Positions 47,407 through 58,431 of a stretch of 64,000 nt of DNA are shown piece after piece. The position numbers were made by a program, and so were the translations under genes. The notes under the pieces are model-generated. The model was not told the DNA's origin and made no database searches. It saw nothing but the letters and a program-made list of their open reading frames with translations. The stretch comes from an uncultured Burkholderiales bacterium. GTDB taxonomy: Bacteria; Pseudomonadota; Gammaproteobacteria; Burkholderiales; Burkholderiaceae_C. Within the stretch, counting starts at the first letter, position 1; every line of letters begins with the position of its first letter. The stretch is taken from contig CAMFGY010000009.1 in the NCBI GenBank assembly GCA_945952065.1, positions 62,001-126,000 of the forward strand, read 5' to 3'.

Positions 47407-47828
47407 ATTTGGAAGCTCCGTCGTGATGGAATGGGAAAGACAAACATCCAATGTTCGGCGCGAATTGTGACAGTTCGGCGCCGCGGATTGGGCGCGCTTC
47501 GCACGAAACGAAGCGTCAATTGCTGGGCGGCGAAGCACGGTGCTGGGGCAAGGGCATTGCGCGGGCGAGCTTGGCTTGATGCTGCGCTGCGGTAGGATCG
47601 GCGTCCGGTCCGGGCCTGTCAGCCTCGCCGGCTGGGCGAGCGCTCAACCCAAGGGCAGCCCAGAGCGCAGGACTGAAGGCCCGCGCTTCGATCCCGATCA
47701 GTTTGTCTCACGATGCCCAGGGCCAAAAGCCCGCCAGCGCCGTTGCAAAATTCCAGCCTTGTGACCGAGGCCTTCCCAGGAGGCCGGGTTGCAGCCCACC
47801 ATGGGCGCTTTGCCAGCGCCCGGCCGCC
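47407..47828. other. Divergent promoter region of ugpB and the FAD/Fe-S oxidoreductase gene
   Basis: 422 bases. It contains a perfect seven-base inverted repeat, CGCTTCG (47495-47501) and CGAAGCG (47509-47515), seven bases apart and about 90 bases upstream of ugpB. The frame of the oxidoreductase is open from 47703, but ATG 47829 looks like the start. No Pho-box-like repeat was convincing by eye, and I call no promoter. Confidence 0.5.
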
Positions 47829-50800
47829 ATGAATGCACCGCATCCGCTGATGTCTGTCCCCGCTCAAGATTTGCCCACCGCCCCGTCCGGTGCGGACGGC
47901 ACTGTTGCCGCCCCCCGTTTGCGCGAAATCCCCTACAACTACACCTCGTTCTCCGACCGCGAGATCGTCATTCGCCTGCTTGGCCAGCCCGCTTGGGGCC
48001 TGCTCAACCAGCTGCGCCAAGAGCGCCGCACGGGCCGCTCGGCGCGCATGTTGTACGAGGTCTTGGGTGATATCTGGGTGGTGCAGCGCAACCCCTATCT
48101 GCAAGACGATTTGCTGGACAACCCCAAGCGCCGCAGCCTTTTGATTGAGGCCTTGGAGCACCGTTTGCACGAGGTGGAGAGGCGCCGCGATCCGGCCAGC
48201 GATCCGCAGCGCGACGCCTCGGTGGGCGAGCTCTTGGCGGCGGCCCGCAAGGCCATCAATCAATTCGCGGCGCAGTTTGATGAAGTGGCCGAGTTGCGCC
48301 GCCGCACCCTGCGCCTGCTGGGCCGGGCGACGGCGCGCGACAACATCAAGTTCGACGGGCTGGCGCGGGTCTCGCATGTGACCGATGCCACCGACTGGCG
48401 GGTGGAGTACCCCTTTGTCGTGCTGACGCCCGACACCGAGGCCGAGATGGCGCAACTGGTCAAGGGTTGTATTGAGCTGGGCCTGACCATCATCCCGCGT
48501 GGCGGCGGCACCGGCTACACCGGCGGGGCCGTGCCCTTGGTGTGGAACAGCGCGGTCATCAACACCGAAAAGCTCGAAGCCCTGCGCGGCGTCGAAATGA
48601 TGACCCTGCCCGGCATGCACCGTGAGGTGGCCACCATCTTCAGCGAGGCCGGGGTGGTGACGCAGCGCGTGGCCGATCTGGCAGAAGCCCATGGCTATGT
48701 GTTCGCGGTCGACCCGACCAGCGCCGAAGCCTCCTGCGTGGGCGGCAATGTGGCGATGAATGCCGGCGGCAAGAAGGCGGTGCTGTGGGGCACGGCGCTC
48801 GACAACCTCGCGTCGTGGCGCATGGTGACACCCGACGCCAAGTGGTTGGAGGTGGTACGCCTCAACCACAATATGGGCAAGATCCATGATGTGGAAACGG
48901 CCAGCTTCGAGCTGCGTTACTTTGACGCTTCGGGTAAAAAGCTGGAGCGCAGCGAGCGCTTGGACATCCCTGGCCGCGTCTTCCGCAAAGAAGGCCTGGG
49001 CAAAGACGTCACCGACAAATTCCTGGCCGGCTTGCCCGGCATCCAAAAAGAAGGCTGCGACGGCCTGATCACCAGCGCCCGCTGGGTGGTGCACAAAATG
49101 CCAGCCCATGTGCGCACCGTGTGCCTGGAGTTCTTTGGCAACCCCAAAGACTGCGTGCCGGCGATTGTGGACATCAAAGACTTCATGTTTGCCGAGGCCA
49201 AGCGCCCCGGCGGCGCCATTTTGGCGGGCCTGGAGCATCTGGATGACCGCTACCTGAAGGCAGTGGGCTACGCCACCAAGAGCAAGCGCGCCAATCTGGC
49301 GGGGGCTGCCAGCGGCGGCTTGCCCAAGATGGTGCTGGTGGGCGATATCGTTGGCGAAGACGCCGATGCAGTGGCCCGCGCCACCTCGGAAGTGGTGCGT
49401 CTGGCCAATGCCCGCAACGGCGAAGGCTTTGTGGCCATCAGCGCCGATGCGCGCAAGAAGTTCTGGCTGGATCGCAAACGCACCGCGGCCATCAGCAAGC
49501 ACACCAATGCCTTCAAGGTGAACGAGGACGTGGTGATCCCGCTGCCGCGCATGGGTGAGTACACCCTGGGCATCGAGCGCATCAATATCGAGCTGAGCTT
49601 GCGCAACAAGCTGGGCTTTGTGGCAGCGCTGAAAAAGCTCTTCAGCCAAGGGCCGCTACCCTTGGGCAAGAGCGATGACGCCGGCGACATCCCCAGCGCC
49701 GAGCTGCTGGGCGACCGGGTTCAACAGGCGCTGGCGCTGTTGGAGGAAGTCGGCAAGCAATGGCAGCTGTGGCTGGATCAGCTGGATGTGGTGCAGGCCG
49801 AAGGGCGCAGCTTCTTTGACCAGCTGCAAGACCACAGCTTGCGCGCGTCTTGGAAGACGCAAATCCTCAAGCCGCTGCAGGCCATCTTCACCGGCGGCGC
49901 CTTCGCCGCCATCTTGGATGAATGCAAACGCATCCACCAAGAGCAGCTGCGCGGCCGCGTCTGGGTGGCGCTGCACATGCATGCCGGTGACGGCAATGTG
50001 CACACCAATATCCCGGTCAACTCCGACAACTATGAGATGCTGCAAACCGCGCATGAGGCGGTGGGCCGCATCATGAAGCTGGCGCGCAGCCTCGACGGCG
50101 TGATCTCCGGCGAGCACGGCATTGGCATCACCAAGCTGGAGTTCTTGAGCGACGAAGAACTGGCGCCTTTTGCCGACTACAAGGCCAAGGTCGACCCGCA
50201 AGGGCGCTTCAACAAGGGCAAGCTGCTTCGTCCGGAAGCCTCCACCCATGGCACGTTTGCCGATCTGACCAATGCCTACACGCCCAGCTTCGGGCTGATG
50301 GGGCATGAGTCGCTGATCATGCAGCAGAGCGATATCGGCGCCATCAGCGATTCGATCAAGGACTGCCTGCGCTGCGGCAAATGCAAGCCGGTCTGCGCCA
50401 CCCATGTGCCGCGCGCCAATCTGCTTTACTCGCCGCGTAACAAGATCCTGGCCACCTCGCTGCTGGTCGAAGCCTTCCTCTACGAAGAGCAAACCCGCCG
50501 CGGCATCTCGATCAAGCATTGGGAAGAGTTCGAGGATGTGGCCGACCATTGCACCGTTTGCCACAAATGCGCCAACCCCTGCCCGGTCAAAATTGACTTT
50601 GGCGATGTGACCATGAATATGCGCAACCTCTTGCGCAAGATGGGTCAAAAGAGCTTCCGTCCCGGCAATGCCGCGGCCATGTTCATGCTCAATGCCACCA
50701 ACCCCGAGACCATCAAAATGGCCCGGGCCGCCATGGTGGGCGTGGGCTTCAAGGCCCAGCGCATGGCGCATGAGGTGTTGAAGACCTTTGCCAAAAAACA

Positions 50801-51776
50801 GACCCAGGCGCCACGCGCCACCCTCGGGCCGGCGCCCATCAAAGAGCAGGTCATTCACTTCATCAACAAAAAGCTGCCCGGGGGCCTGCCCAAGAAGACG
50901 GCGCGCGCCTTGCTGGACATCGAAGACAAGGACTACGTGCCCATCATCCGCTCGCCTGAGGCCACCACGGCTGAAACCGAGGCGGTGTTCTACTTCCCCG
51001 GCTGCGGTTCGGAGCGGCTGTTCAGCCAGGTGGGCCTGGCCACCCAGGCCATGCTTTGGCATGCCGGGGTGCAGACCGTGCTGCCGCCGGGCTATTTGTG
51101 CTGCGGCTATCCGCAGCGCGGCTCGGGCCAGTTTGACCGCGCCGAGAAGATGATCACCGACAACCGGGTGCTCTTCCACCGCGTGGCCAACACCTTGAAC
51201 TACCTGGACATCAAAACCGTTGTGGTCAGCTGCGGCACCTGCTATGACCAGTTGCAGGGCTATAAGTTTGAAGAAATCTTCCCCGGCTGCCGCATCATCG
51301 ATATCCACGAGTACCTGCTGGAAAAAGGCATCACCTTGGGCAGCAGCAAGAGCTACCTCTACCACGACCCTTGCCACACGCCGATGAAGCAGCAGGAGCC
51401 GATGAAGACCGTCAAGGCCTTGGTAGGGGACGGAGTGGTGGAAAGCAAGCGCTGCTGCGGCGAGAGCGGCACCTTGGGCGTGACCCGGCCGGATATTTCC
51501 ACGCAAATCCGCTTCCGCAAAGAAGAAGAGTTGCGCAAGACCGAGGCCCAGCTGCGCGACAGCGGCAAGGTGGCGGCGGCCGAGAACCTGAAAATCCTCA
51601 CCAGCTGCCCCAGCTGCTTGCAGGGCCTGAGCCGCTATGGCGGCGATCTGCAAAACGGCTTGCTCGAAGCCGACTACATCGTGGTGGAAATGGCCCGGCA
51701 AATCCTGGGCGAAAACTGGATGCCCGAGTACGTGGCCAAGGCCAATAACGGCGGCATCGAACGCGTGCTGGTCTGA
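47829..51776 (+). CDS. Giant FAD-linked oxidase/4Fe-4S/CCG-domain oxidoreductase (DUF3683-type, GlcD-GlcF-like fusion)
   Basis: A 1,315-residue protein joining, in one chain, parts that are separate in glycolate or lactate oxidases. An N-terminal DUF3683-like region (about 1-190) is followed by the FAD-binding PCMH domain with [16 protein letters not shown] near residue 222 and the FAD-linked oxidase C-terminal domain ending in [11 protein letters not shown]. Two ferredoxin-type clusters follow: [11 protein letters not shown] (residue 846 on) and [12 protein letters not shown] (908 on). Two cysteine-rich CCG domains come last, with [10 protein letters not shown] near 1091 and CCGESGTLG near 1209, the latter binding a cluster as in GlcF/HdrB. 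Likely substrate: a 2-hydroxyacid such as D-lactate, delivering electrons to quinone. The exact substrate is not deducible. Start ATG 47829 is chosen on sequence character. Confidence 0.92.
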   Translation: MNAPHPLMSVPAQDLPTAPSGADGTVAAPRLREIPYNYTSFSDREIVIRLLGQPAWGLLNQLRQERRTGRSARMLYEVLGDIWVVQRNPYLQDDLLDNPKRRSLLIEALEHRLHEVERRRDPASDPQRDASVGELLAAARKAINQFAAQFDEVAELRRRTLRLLGRATARDNIKFDGLARVSHVTDATDWRVEYPFVVLTPDTEAEMAQLVKGCIELGLTIIPRGGGTGYTGGAVPLVWNSAVINTEKLEALRGVEMMTLPGMHREVATIFSEAGVVTQRVADLAEAHGYVFAVDPTSAEASCVGGNVAMNAGGKKAVLWGTALDNLASWRMVTPDAKWLEVVRLNHNMGKIHDVETASFELRYFDASGKKLERSERLDIPGRVFRKEGLGKDVTDKFLAGLPGIQKEGCDGLITSARWVVHKMPAHVRTVCLEFFGNPKDCVPAIVDIKDFMFAEAKRPGGAILAGLEHLDDRYLKAVGYATKSKRANLAGAASGGLPKMVLVGDIVGEDADAVARATSEVVRLANARNGEGFVAISADARKKFWLDRKRTAAISKHTNAFKVNEDVVIPLPRMGEYTLGIERINIELSLRNKLGFVAALKKLFSQGPLPLGKSDDAGDIPSAELLGDRVQQALALLEEVGKQWQLWLDQLDVVQAEGRSFFDQLQDHSLRASWKTQILKPLQAIFTGGAFAAILDECKRIHQEQLRGRVWVALHMHAGDGNVHTNIPVNSDNYEMLQTAHEAVGRIMKLARSLDGVISGEHGIGITKLEFLSDEELAPFADYKAKVDPQGRFNKGKLLRPEASTHGTFADLTNAYTPSFGLMGHESLIMQQSDIGAISDSIKDCLRCGKCKPVCATHVPRANLLYSPRNKILATSLLVEAFLYEEQTRRGISIKHWEEFEDVADHCTVCHKCANPCPVKIDFGDVTMNMRNLLRKMGQKSFRPGNAAAMFMLNATNPETIKMARAAMVGVGFKAQRMAHEVLKTFAKKQTQAPRATLGPAPIKEQVIHFINKKLPGGLPKKTARALLDIEDKDYVPIIRSPEATTAETEAVFYFPGCGSERLFSQVGLATQAMLWHAGVQTVLPPGYLCCGYPQRGSGQFDRAEKMITDNRVLFHRVANTLNYLDIKTVVVSCGTCYDQLQGYKFEEIFPGCRIIDIHEYLLEKGITLGSSKSYLYHDPCHTPMKQQEPMKTVKALVGDGVVESKRCCGESGTLGVTRPDISTQIRFRKEEELRKTEAQLRDSGKVAAAENLKILTSCPSCLQGLSRYGGDLQNGLLEADYIVVEMARQILGENWMPEYVAKANNGGIERVLV

Positions 51777-51941
51777 GCCCCTGGCCGCTGGCGCTGCCGG
51801 GCTGTGTCAAAACAGCCTGGCGGCTATCGCGTGAATTCGGCGCCTTTTTGGGCGCGCTTTGTCCTTCTCGCCTGCTTGGTGAGGTTTTGAAATTGTGGTC
51901 AACTGATCACAAGGCCGAGACCATTTCTGAGCAAGGATCTT

Positions 51942-54900
51942 GTGAGGACATTCGACCCAACCGTCGCCCTGTTCGTCGATGACGCTGAGCTAGCGGCGTT
52001 GGACGACGCTCTGGCCTTGTGGTCCGGGCCTTCGCGTCTGGCCATTTTGGTGCCCTTGGCGTGGTATCTGCGCCAGCGCGATGGGCGGCGCGCCTTGCAG
52101 TTGGTGGACGAGGCCGAAGCCTTGATGATGGGCCTGGACTTGGAGCCCGAGGCCGCCCAGCGCGGAAGCGCCCGCTTGCTGCTGGTGCGTGCCGAAACTG
52201 ATTGGCTCAAGGGCCAGCCCGATCTGGCCGAACCCAAGCTGCTGCGCGCGATTGCACAGTTTGAGCAGTACGGCGATCCCATCGGCGCCGGGGATGGCCG
52301 GGGCCTGCTGGCCTCTTTGGCGATTGAGCGTGGGCAGCCGCAGCAGCGCGATGAGATGCTGCGTGCCGCGCAAGAAGACTTTCGCGCTGGCGGCGATGAA
52401 GAACGCTTGCTGGCGGGCATGGCGCGCGAGCTCTTGTACGCGGCCTTTCGTGATGCCAAAGCCACCGCTTTGAAAGTGGCCGCGCAGTTTGACGCCGAGC
52501 GCGACTATGGGCCGGTGGTGATGGCCTTGCTGGCCAGCGTGCGTGCGGTGGTGGCCGGCTACACCGATGACTTGGCAGGGTCCATCAAGCACTTCACCCT
52601 GGCCCGCGATTGCGCCTTGCGCACCGGGCAGATGCGGCTGGCGATTGTGTCTGCCGGCAATGGCGCCGATTCGTTTTCTTCTCTGGGGGATTTTGATGCG
52701 GCGCTGGAATGGTCGGCCCAGTCGCTGGAATGGGCACGGCGCAGCGGCTGGCCGGCCATGCTGGGCCTGGCCCTGAGCCAGTCTGCGAATGTGCTGCGCC
52801 TTTTGGGGCGGCGCGAGGACGCACGCACCAATCTGCAAGAGGCCTTGTCGGTCCTGGCGGTGTTGAACAAGTCGAACAACTATGTGATGACGCTGCAAAA
52901 CCTGGGTGAGCTCTTGCTCGACCTGGGCGAATTGCCTCAGGCCCAAGAGCGTTTCGCCCAGGCCGAGGCCTCGGCCGCGGTGCTGGGTGAGCCGATGTTG
53001 CAACTGCGCTGCTTCCGTGGGCAGGCTTTGACATTGGCGCGTTTGGGTCAATGGCCCGAGGCCTTGGCCAAGGCCCAGTTGGCCCAGGCTCTGGCTGAGC
53101 AGCACAGCAATGTGGAAGAGCAGATCAAGGTTTTGCGGGTGATGGCCGAGGTCTATCGCCACCCCGGTTTGCCCGCACCGCCGCAGCTGCAAAGAGAAAG
53201 CGCCGAATTGCATTTTTTGCAGCAGGCCCTGGAGCGTGTGGCGGCCGTGGGTGGCTTGTCGGCGCCCACCGAGTTGTTGGATGACTTGGCTCGGGCCCAT
53301 GCGCAGATGGGGGACTTCGCCGCGGCCTACCGCTACGCCATGCAGTCCAGCGCGGCACGCGAGAGCAGCCGCGTGGCCGAAGGGCATAAGCGCGCCATCG
53401 CCTTGCAAGTGCGCCAGGATACCGAGCGCGCGCATGCCGAGGCCGAACACCAGCGCCAATTGGCGCAAACCGAGGCGCGTCGTGCTGCCGCTTTGCAAGC
53501 GACCAGTGACACCTTGGAGGCCTTGGGGCAGATCGGCCGTGAAGTGACCGCTTGCCGCAATGCCGACGAGGTGTTTGCCGCGCTCAATCGGCATGTGCAT
53601 CGCTTGATGGACGCTTCGTTCTTTGGCGTGAGCTTGCTGGACCCGGAGCAACGCCGCTTGGAGATGGTGTTTGCGATGGAGGGCGATCAGTCGGTGCCGG
53701 GCGCCCAGTTTGCGCTGGACCATCCCAGCTCCCATTTCGCCCGTTGTGCGCGTGAGTCGGCCGAGTTGGTGATCGAAGTCGAGCCGGTCGATGAGGGCTT
53801 GGCGGCGCTGCCCGGGGCCCTAGAAACGCTCAGCATGATGTATTTCCCTCTGCTGCTTGGCGACCGGGTTTTGGGGGTGATGTCGGTGCAGTCGCCCCAG
53901 CCCCATGCCTATGGCGAGCGCGAAATGTCCATCATGCGGGCCCTGTGTGGCTACGGCGCGATTGCGCTGGACAATGCCAGCGCCTACCGTCAGCTGGAAG
54001 TGGCCACCGCCGCCAAAGGCCAGTTCCTGGCCAATATGAGCCACGAGATCCGCACGCCCATGAATGCGGTACTGGGCATGCTCAAGCTCTTGCAAAACAC
54101 CGACCTGGACGAGCGCCAGCTGGACTACACCCTCAAGGCCGCCGGCGCCGCCAAATCCTTGCTGGGCCTGATCAACGACATCCTCGATTTCTCCAAGATG
54201 GATGCCGGCAAGATGACGCTGGACCCCCAGCCGCTGGCCGTCGATCAGCTGATGCGCGATTTGTCGGTGATAGTGTCGGCCAATGTCGGCAAAAAGCCGG
54301 TCGAGGTCTTGTTTGATATCGACCCCCAGGTGCCGCCGGTGCTGGTGGCCGATGCCTTGCGCCTGCAACAGGTGCTGATCAATCTGAGCGGCAATGCGAT
54401 CAAGTTCACGGCCCAGGGCGAAGTCTTGATCCGCATCGAATTGCTGCAACGCCAGGCGCAGAGCGCCTCGCTGCGCTTTTCGGTGCGCGACAGCGGCATA
54501 GGCATTGCGCCTGAGCATCAAAAGCGCATTTTCGAGGGCTTCTCTCAGGCCGAGGTTTCCACCACCCGCCGATTTGGTGGCACCGGCTTGGGGCTGAATA
54601 TCTCCAAGCGCTTGGTCGAGTTGATGGGCGGCCAGCTGGCGCTGCAAAGCGAGCTCGGCCAGGGCAGCACCTTTTCCTTCACGCTGGAGTTGCCGATTGG
54701 CCCGCCGCTGGCGCAGACCGGGCAGCAGGCGGCTGAACCTGCAGGCCATGAGGCTTTGCAACTCTTGGTCGTTGATGACAATGCCCTGGCCCGCGAGCTG
54801 TTGCAGCATATGGTGGAGTCGCTGGGGTGGCAGGCACAAGTTGCGGCCAGCGGCGGCGAGGCGCTGGCGCTGCTGGAAGCGCGCCGCAGCTCGGGCGCCA

Positions 54901-56027
54901 GCGCGTTTGACGCCGTCTTGATGGACTGGGAAATGCCCGGCATGGACGGTTGGCTGACGATCGCGCGCATGCGCGAGGCCTTGGGCACGGACGCCCCAGT
55001 GACGGTGATGGTGACGGCGCATGGCCGCGAACGGCTGGCCGAGCGCAGCGACCAAGAGCAAGCCAGCTTGAATGGCATTTTGGTCAAGCCTGTCACCGCG
55101 GCCATGCTGCATGACATGGTGCTGAACGTGCGGGCCGGGCATTCCAATGTGCGGCACCGGGCGCGCCCGCGGGGCGCGAATCGGCAGGCTTTGAAAGGCG
55201 TGCGCTTGCTGGTGGTCGAGGATAACGAGTTAAATCAGCAGGTGGCCAAAGAGCTGCTGCAGCAAGCCGGGGCCGAGTTGCAATTGGCCGGCGATGGGCG
55301 CCAGGGTGTCGAGATGCTGCGTCAGCACCCTGGCGCGTTTGATCTGGTTTTGATGGACCTGCAGATGCCGGTGATGGATGGCTTCAACGCGACCCGATTG
55401 ATTCGCTGCGAGACGGGCGAGGGGCTGGGCTTGAAGACCTTGCCCATTGTGGCGATGACCGCCAATGCGATGGCCTCCGACCGAGACGAATGCCTGGCGG
55501 CGGGCATGAACGACCATGTCAGCAAACCTTTTGAAATCGATCAGCTGGTGCGGGTGGTCTTGCGTTTGTTGGGGCGGCAAGATGCTGCCGTGGCTGCGCC
55601 GCCCAAGCTGGCCACCTTGGCGCTTCCGGCTGAACTGCAGGCCAAAGCCCGGGACTATGGCATTGAGGCTCAGACGGCCATCGATCGTTTCATGGGCAAG
55701 GCCGAGCTGTACCAGCGCATGGTCAAGGCCTTTTGCATCAGCGCAGAGAGTTTACCGGGGCAAGTCGACACCTTTTTGTCCCTGGGGCAGTTGCCTGAGG
55801 CGCAAATGGCTTTGCACAGCTTCAAGGGCTTGGCGGCCACTTTGGGGGCGAGCGAGTTGGCCCGTTGGGGCACGGAGGGAGAGGCTCTGCTGAAGGCCGC
55901 ACAGGTGCCGGATACGGCTTGGCGGGCCGGTCTGGCCCAGGCTGTCAGCACCCACACCTCGCAATTGAGGGCCTTGGCGGCCGATATCGCAGCGCTGGCC
56001 GCGCCGCCGCAATCGCCGCCGGCCTGA
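51942..56027 (+). CDS. Hybrid sensor histidine kinase with helical-repeat N terminus, GAF, two receivers and Hpt
   Basis: A 1,361-residue multidomain signalling protein started at GTG 51942 behind AAGGA. Residues ~20-475 are TPR-like helical repeats, then a short coiled coil, a GAF domain (about 540-680), the HisKA dimerisation region with [10 protein letters not shown] and His701, and an ATPase domain with NAIKFTAQG and the [17 protein letters not shown] boxes. Receiver 1 has the phosphoacceptor Asp995 ([11 protein letters not shown]), receiver 2 Asp1139 ([11 protein letters not shown]), and the C-terminal Hpt has His1292 ([13 protein letters not shown]). No membrane segment is seen, so it senses a cytoplasmic signal, probably through the repeats or GAF. 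The full chain allows an internal four-step phosphorelay; the output regulator is elsewhere. Confidence 0.95.
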   Translation: MRTFDPTVALFVDDAELAALDDALALWSGPSRLAILVPLAWYLRQRDGRRALQLVDEAEALMMGLDLEPEAAQRGSARLLLVRAETDWLKGQPDLAEPKLLRAIAQFEQYGDPIGAGDGRGLLASLAIERGQPQQRDEMLRAAQEDFRAGGDEERLLAGMARELLYAAFRDAKATALKVAAQFDAERDYGPVVMALLASVRAVVAGYTDDLAGSIKHFTLARDCALRTGQMRLAIVSAGNGADSFSSLGDFDAALEWSAQSLEWARRSGWPAMLGLALSQSANVLRLLGRREDARTNLQEALSVLAVLNKSNNYVMTLQNLGELLLDLGELPQAQERFAQAEASAAVLGEPMLQLRCFRGQALTLARLGQWPEALAKAQLAQALAEQHSNVEEQIKVLRVMAEVYRHPGLPAPPQLQRESAELHFLQQALERVAAVGGLSAPTELLDDLARAHAQMGDFAAAYRYAMQSSAARESSRVAEGHKRAIALQVRQDTERAHAEAEHQRQLAQTEARRAAALQATSDTLEALGQIGREVTACRNADEVFAALNRHVHRLMDASFFGVSLLDPEQRRLEMVFAMEGDQSVPGAQFALDHPSSHFARCARESAELVIEVEPVDEGLAALPGALETLSMMYFPLLLGDRVLGVMSVQSPQPHAYGEREMSIMRALCGYGAIALDNASAYRQLEVATAAKGQFLANMSHEIRTPMNAVLGMLKLLQNTDLDERQLDYTLKAAGAAKSLLGLINDILDFSKMDAGKMTLDPQPLAVDQLMRDLSVIVSANVGKKPVEVLFDIDPQVPPVLVADALRLQQVLINLSGNAIKFTAQGEVLIRIELLQRQAQSASLRFSVRDSGIGIAPEHQKRIFEGFSQAEVSTTRRFGGTGLGLNISKRLVELMGGQLALQSELGQGSTFSFTLELPIGPPLAQTGQQAAEPAGHEALQLLVVDDNALARELLQHMVESLGWQAQVAASGGEALALLEARRSSGASAFDAVLMDWEMPGMDGWLTIARMREALGTDAPVTVMVTAHGRERLAERSDQEQASLNGILVKPVTAAMLHDMVLNVRAGHSNVRHRARPRGANRQALKGVRLLVVEDNELNQQVAKELLQQAGAELQLAGDGRQGVEMLRQHPGAFDLVLMDLQMPVMDGFNATRLIRCETGEGLGLKTLPIVAMTANAMASDRDECLAAGMNDHVSKPFEIDQLVRVVLRLLGRQDAAVAAPPKLATLALPAELQAKARDYGIEAQTAIDRFMGKAELYQRMVKAFCISAESLPGQVDTFLSLGQLPEAQMALHSFKGLAATLGASELARWGTEGEALLKAAQVPDTAWRAGLAQAVSTHTSQLRALAADIAALAAPPQSPPA

Positions 56028-56028
56028 G

Positions 56029-57033
56029 TCAGTCGGCGCTGAGATGGCGTTCCTTGATCAAGGCATGCCAGATTTTTGTTTCTTGTCGGATGAGGCCGTC
56101 CAATGTGGGGCCATCGCTGGGGGCAAGCTCCAGGCCAAAGTCTTCCAGCCTGGCCCGCAGCTCCGGTTGGGCCAGGGCTTTTTGCAGCTCATTGCTGAGG
56201 CGGCTGCGCAGGGCCTCCGGCGTGCCTTTGGGGACGAACAAACCTTGCCAGGCGGCGATGTCGATCTCCTTGATCCCCAGCTCTTCCAAGGTGGGTACAT
56301 CGGGCAAGGCCGCGATGCGCTTGTTGCTCAGCACGGCCAGTGCTTTGAGCTTGCCGGCGCGCAGTTGCGGCAGGGCGGCGGCGCTGTCCAAGATGGCCAT
56401 GGGCACCACGCCCGCGATCACGTCTTGCAACGCAAAAGCCGTGCCGCGGTAGGGCACATGAACAATGAAAGTCTGCGTTTTCGCCTTGATCATCTCCATG
56501 GCCAAATGGTGCGGGCTGCCCACGCCGGCCGAGGCATAGCTGTATTTGCCGGGGTGAGCCTTGACCTCCTGCAACCACTGCCCGGCGTGGCTGAAGCCGG
56601 ACTGCGGGTTGACCGTCAAGATCAAAGGGAAGCGCGCCATCAAGCCCAGTGGTGCGAAATCGCTGGTGGCATAGGGCAGCTTTTTGTACATCGCTGAATT
56701 GAAGACCATCACCCCGTTGTCGCCGCTGAGCCAGGTGTAGCCATCGGCCGGCGCCTTGGCGACCGCGTCGCTGCCAATGATGCCGGCCGCACCCGGCCGG
56801 TTGTCGATGATGAGGGTCTGGCCCAGCTGTTTGCTCAGCTGCGGGGCCAATTGTCGGGCGAGGAAGTCGGAGCCACCGCCGGCCGGATATGCCACCACCC
56901 ATTTGATCGACTTGCTGGGCCAAACCTCGGCCTCGGCGGGGCCAAGGCAGGCGGCCCAGGCCAGCGCCAACAAGAGCCAAGGCTGAACGCGTGCACGGCG
57001 ACGATTTGCAAGGGAGAACTGGGGGTGCGGCAT
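56029..57033 (-). CDS. Tripartite-tricarboxylate-type substrate-binding protein (TctC/Bug family)
   Basis: A 334-residue periplasmic binding protein. The frame is open further upstream, but ATG 57033 follows GGAG and begins a signal peptide ending near AEA|EVWP. WPSKSIKWVVAYPAGGGSDF, then IIDNRPGAAGIIGSDAVAKA, is the Bug-family signature with a cavity-forming AGGGSD loop. Further features are VHVPYRG and LPDVPTLEELG. TctA/TctB membrane partners are not near, which is common since most Bug proteins in Burkholderiales are orphans. Substrate unknown, usually a carboxylate. It converges on the histidine kinase, one base apart. Confidence 0.93.
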   Translation of the reverse strand: MPHPQFSLANRRRARVQPWLLLALAWAACLGPAEAEVWPSKSIKWVVAYPAGGGSDFLARQLAPQLSKQLGQTLIIDNRPGAAGIIGSDAVAKAPADGYTWLSGDNGVMVFNSAMYKKLPYATSDFAPLGLMARFPLILTVNPQSGFSHAGQWLQEVKAHPGKYSYASAGVGSPHHLAMEMIKAKTQTFIVHVPYRGTAFALQDVIAGVVPMAILDSAAALPQLRAGKLKALAVLSNKRIAALPDVPTLEELGIKEIDIAAWQGLFVPKGTPEALRSRLSNELQKALAQPELRARLEDFGLELAPSDGPTLDGLIRQETKIWHALIKERHLSAD

Positions 57034-57099
57034 GGGAGAACTCCAGCAGGGGAGGGCTTGATACAGTCGCAGCATCTTAGCCATGCCGCTTTTTCTGAA

Positions 57100-57552
57100 A
57101 TGAAGCCCTCGTCCTCGCCTTCGCCCTTGCCGACTTGTCCCCTTTGTCAGGAGCCCGGTGGCTTGGAGATTTTGCGCCAGCCCAAGTGGCGTTTGGTGCG
57201 CGTCGAAGATGAGCACTTCCCGGCTTTTTATCGCCTGATCTGGCAAGCCCATGTGGCCGAATTCAGCACGCTCAGTGCCGCTGATCGCAGTGAATGTATG
57301 GAGGCGGTGGCGACGGTGGAAACGGTGCTGCGTGAAGCGCTGCAGCCGACCAAGATCAACTTGGCCACATTGGGCAATGTGGTGCCGCATTTGCACTGGC
57401 ATATCGTGGCGCGCTTCGATTGGGACAGCCACTTCCCCAATCCGATCTGGGCTGCACCGCTGCGCACGCTGCAAGGCAAGGCCCTGGATCGCCTGAGCCT
57501 GGGTCTTGAGGCGCTGGATGCACGCGTGCGTGCCGCATTCGAAGCGCATTGA
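57100..57552 (+). CDS. HIT-family nucleotide hydrolase
   Basis: A 150-residue protein. The open frame reaches left to 56851 across the TctC gene, but ATG 57100 starts the protein. The histidine triad is HLHWHIVAR (near residue 95-103), which fits HIT proteins that hydrolyse nucleoside phosphoramidates or diadenosine polyphosphates. CPLCQEPGG near the start resembles a zinc-binding start found in many HIT proteins. It is divergent from the TctC-like gene. Substrate not deducible. Confidence 0.88.
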   Translation: MKPSSSPSPLPTCPLCQEPGGLEILRQPKWRLVRVEDEHFPAFYRLIWQAHVAEFSTLSAADRSECMEAVATVETVLREALQPTKINLATLGNVVPHLHWHIVARFDWDSHFPNPIWAAPLRTLQGKALDRLSLGLEALDARVRAAFEAH

Positions 57553-57622
57553 TGCGGCAAGCGCCGGGGCGCCCTGGGGCGGCGTACACTGGGCCAGGGT
57601 TTGGGATCAAGGAGTCGTTTGA

Positions 57623-58390
57623 ATGCTGACGCGCCGCGAACTGAACGGCCTGTTCTTGGCCTCCGCGGTCCCAGCGCTGCCCCCAGTCCGCGCTTCGTCG
57701 GCCAATAGCCCGCTGCTGCGAGGTCTGACCGAAAACCTGGCGCCCTTGAATTACTTGGGTGAGGCCGGCCCCGCCGGCTTCAGCGTCGAGCTGCTGCGAG
57801 GCATGGCGCGTGAGGCGCAGCTGCGGCTTGAGATTGAAGTGCAGCCCTGGGTTCGGGCGGTTCGTGCGGCCGCGGAGATGCGCGACTCGGTGCTTTTCTC
57901 CTTGGCCCGCTTGCCCGAGCGAGAGTCGCAATACCAATGGGTGGGCCCCATCAGCGAGCGCCGTATCCTGATCTACCGTTTGAGCAAGCGCAGTGAACTG
58001 AACTTCACCGGCCTGAATCAATTGCAGGGCAGCCGCCTGGGCGTGGTGCGCGAGTCTGCGGCGGGCAAGCAACTGCTCGCCTTGGGGCTCAAGCCGGATG
58101 AAGAGATGGAATGGGCGCAAGACGACGCCAGCAATCTGCGCAAACTGCTGGCCAGCCGCATGGAGTATCTGGTGATGCTCGATTGGGCGGCCGCGTGGCA
58201 ATTGCGTCAGCACAAGCTGCCCTACTCGGCGCTGACCCCGGTCTTTGAGCTCGACACACGCTTGGCCTATTGGTACGGTTTACATCCGAACGCCGACCCT
58301 TTGATTCGGCAGCGCTTGCAAGCCGCTTTGGACACGCTCAAACGCGACGGCCGCTATGCAAAACTGCGGCGTCAGTATTTTGAAGATTGA
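57623..58390 (+). CDS. Solute-binding-protein family 3-like protein
   Basis: A 255-residue protein of the bacterial extracellular solute-binding family 3 (amino acid type). The N terminus MLTRRELNGLFLASAVPALP is a signal, with the RR reminiscent of Tat-type leaders but without the full motif. LTENLAPLNYLGEAGPAGFS is the typical first-domain start, and GSRLGVVRESAAGKQLLALG the second. No transporter permease is nearby, so it may serve as a sensory or orphan protein. The TPR-like gene 41 bases downstream may be cotranscribed. Confidence 0.82.
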   Translation: MLTRRELNGLFLASAVPALPPVRASSANSPLLRGLTENLAPLNYLGEAGPAGFSVELLRGMAREAQLRLEIEVQPWVRAVRAAAEMRDSVLFSLARLPERESQYQWVGPISERRILIYRLSKRSELNFTGLNQLQGSRLGVVRESAAGKQLLALGLKPDEEMEWAQDDASNLRKLLASRMEYLVMLDWAAAWQLRQHKLPYSALTPVFELDTRLAYWYGLHPNADPLIRQRLQAALDTLKRDGRYAKLRRQYFED

Positions 58391-58431
58391 TCCGAACCAG
58401 AGAGCTTAGTGATCGAAGAAGGGCGAGAACC

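Noticed and set aside
47619-49649. Minus-strand open frame of about 676 codons inside the oxidoreductase gene
   Set aside because: Same kind of shadow; the plus-strand protein has clear FAD and Fe-S motifs over the same bases.
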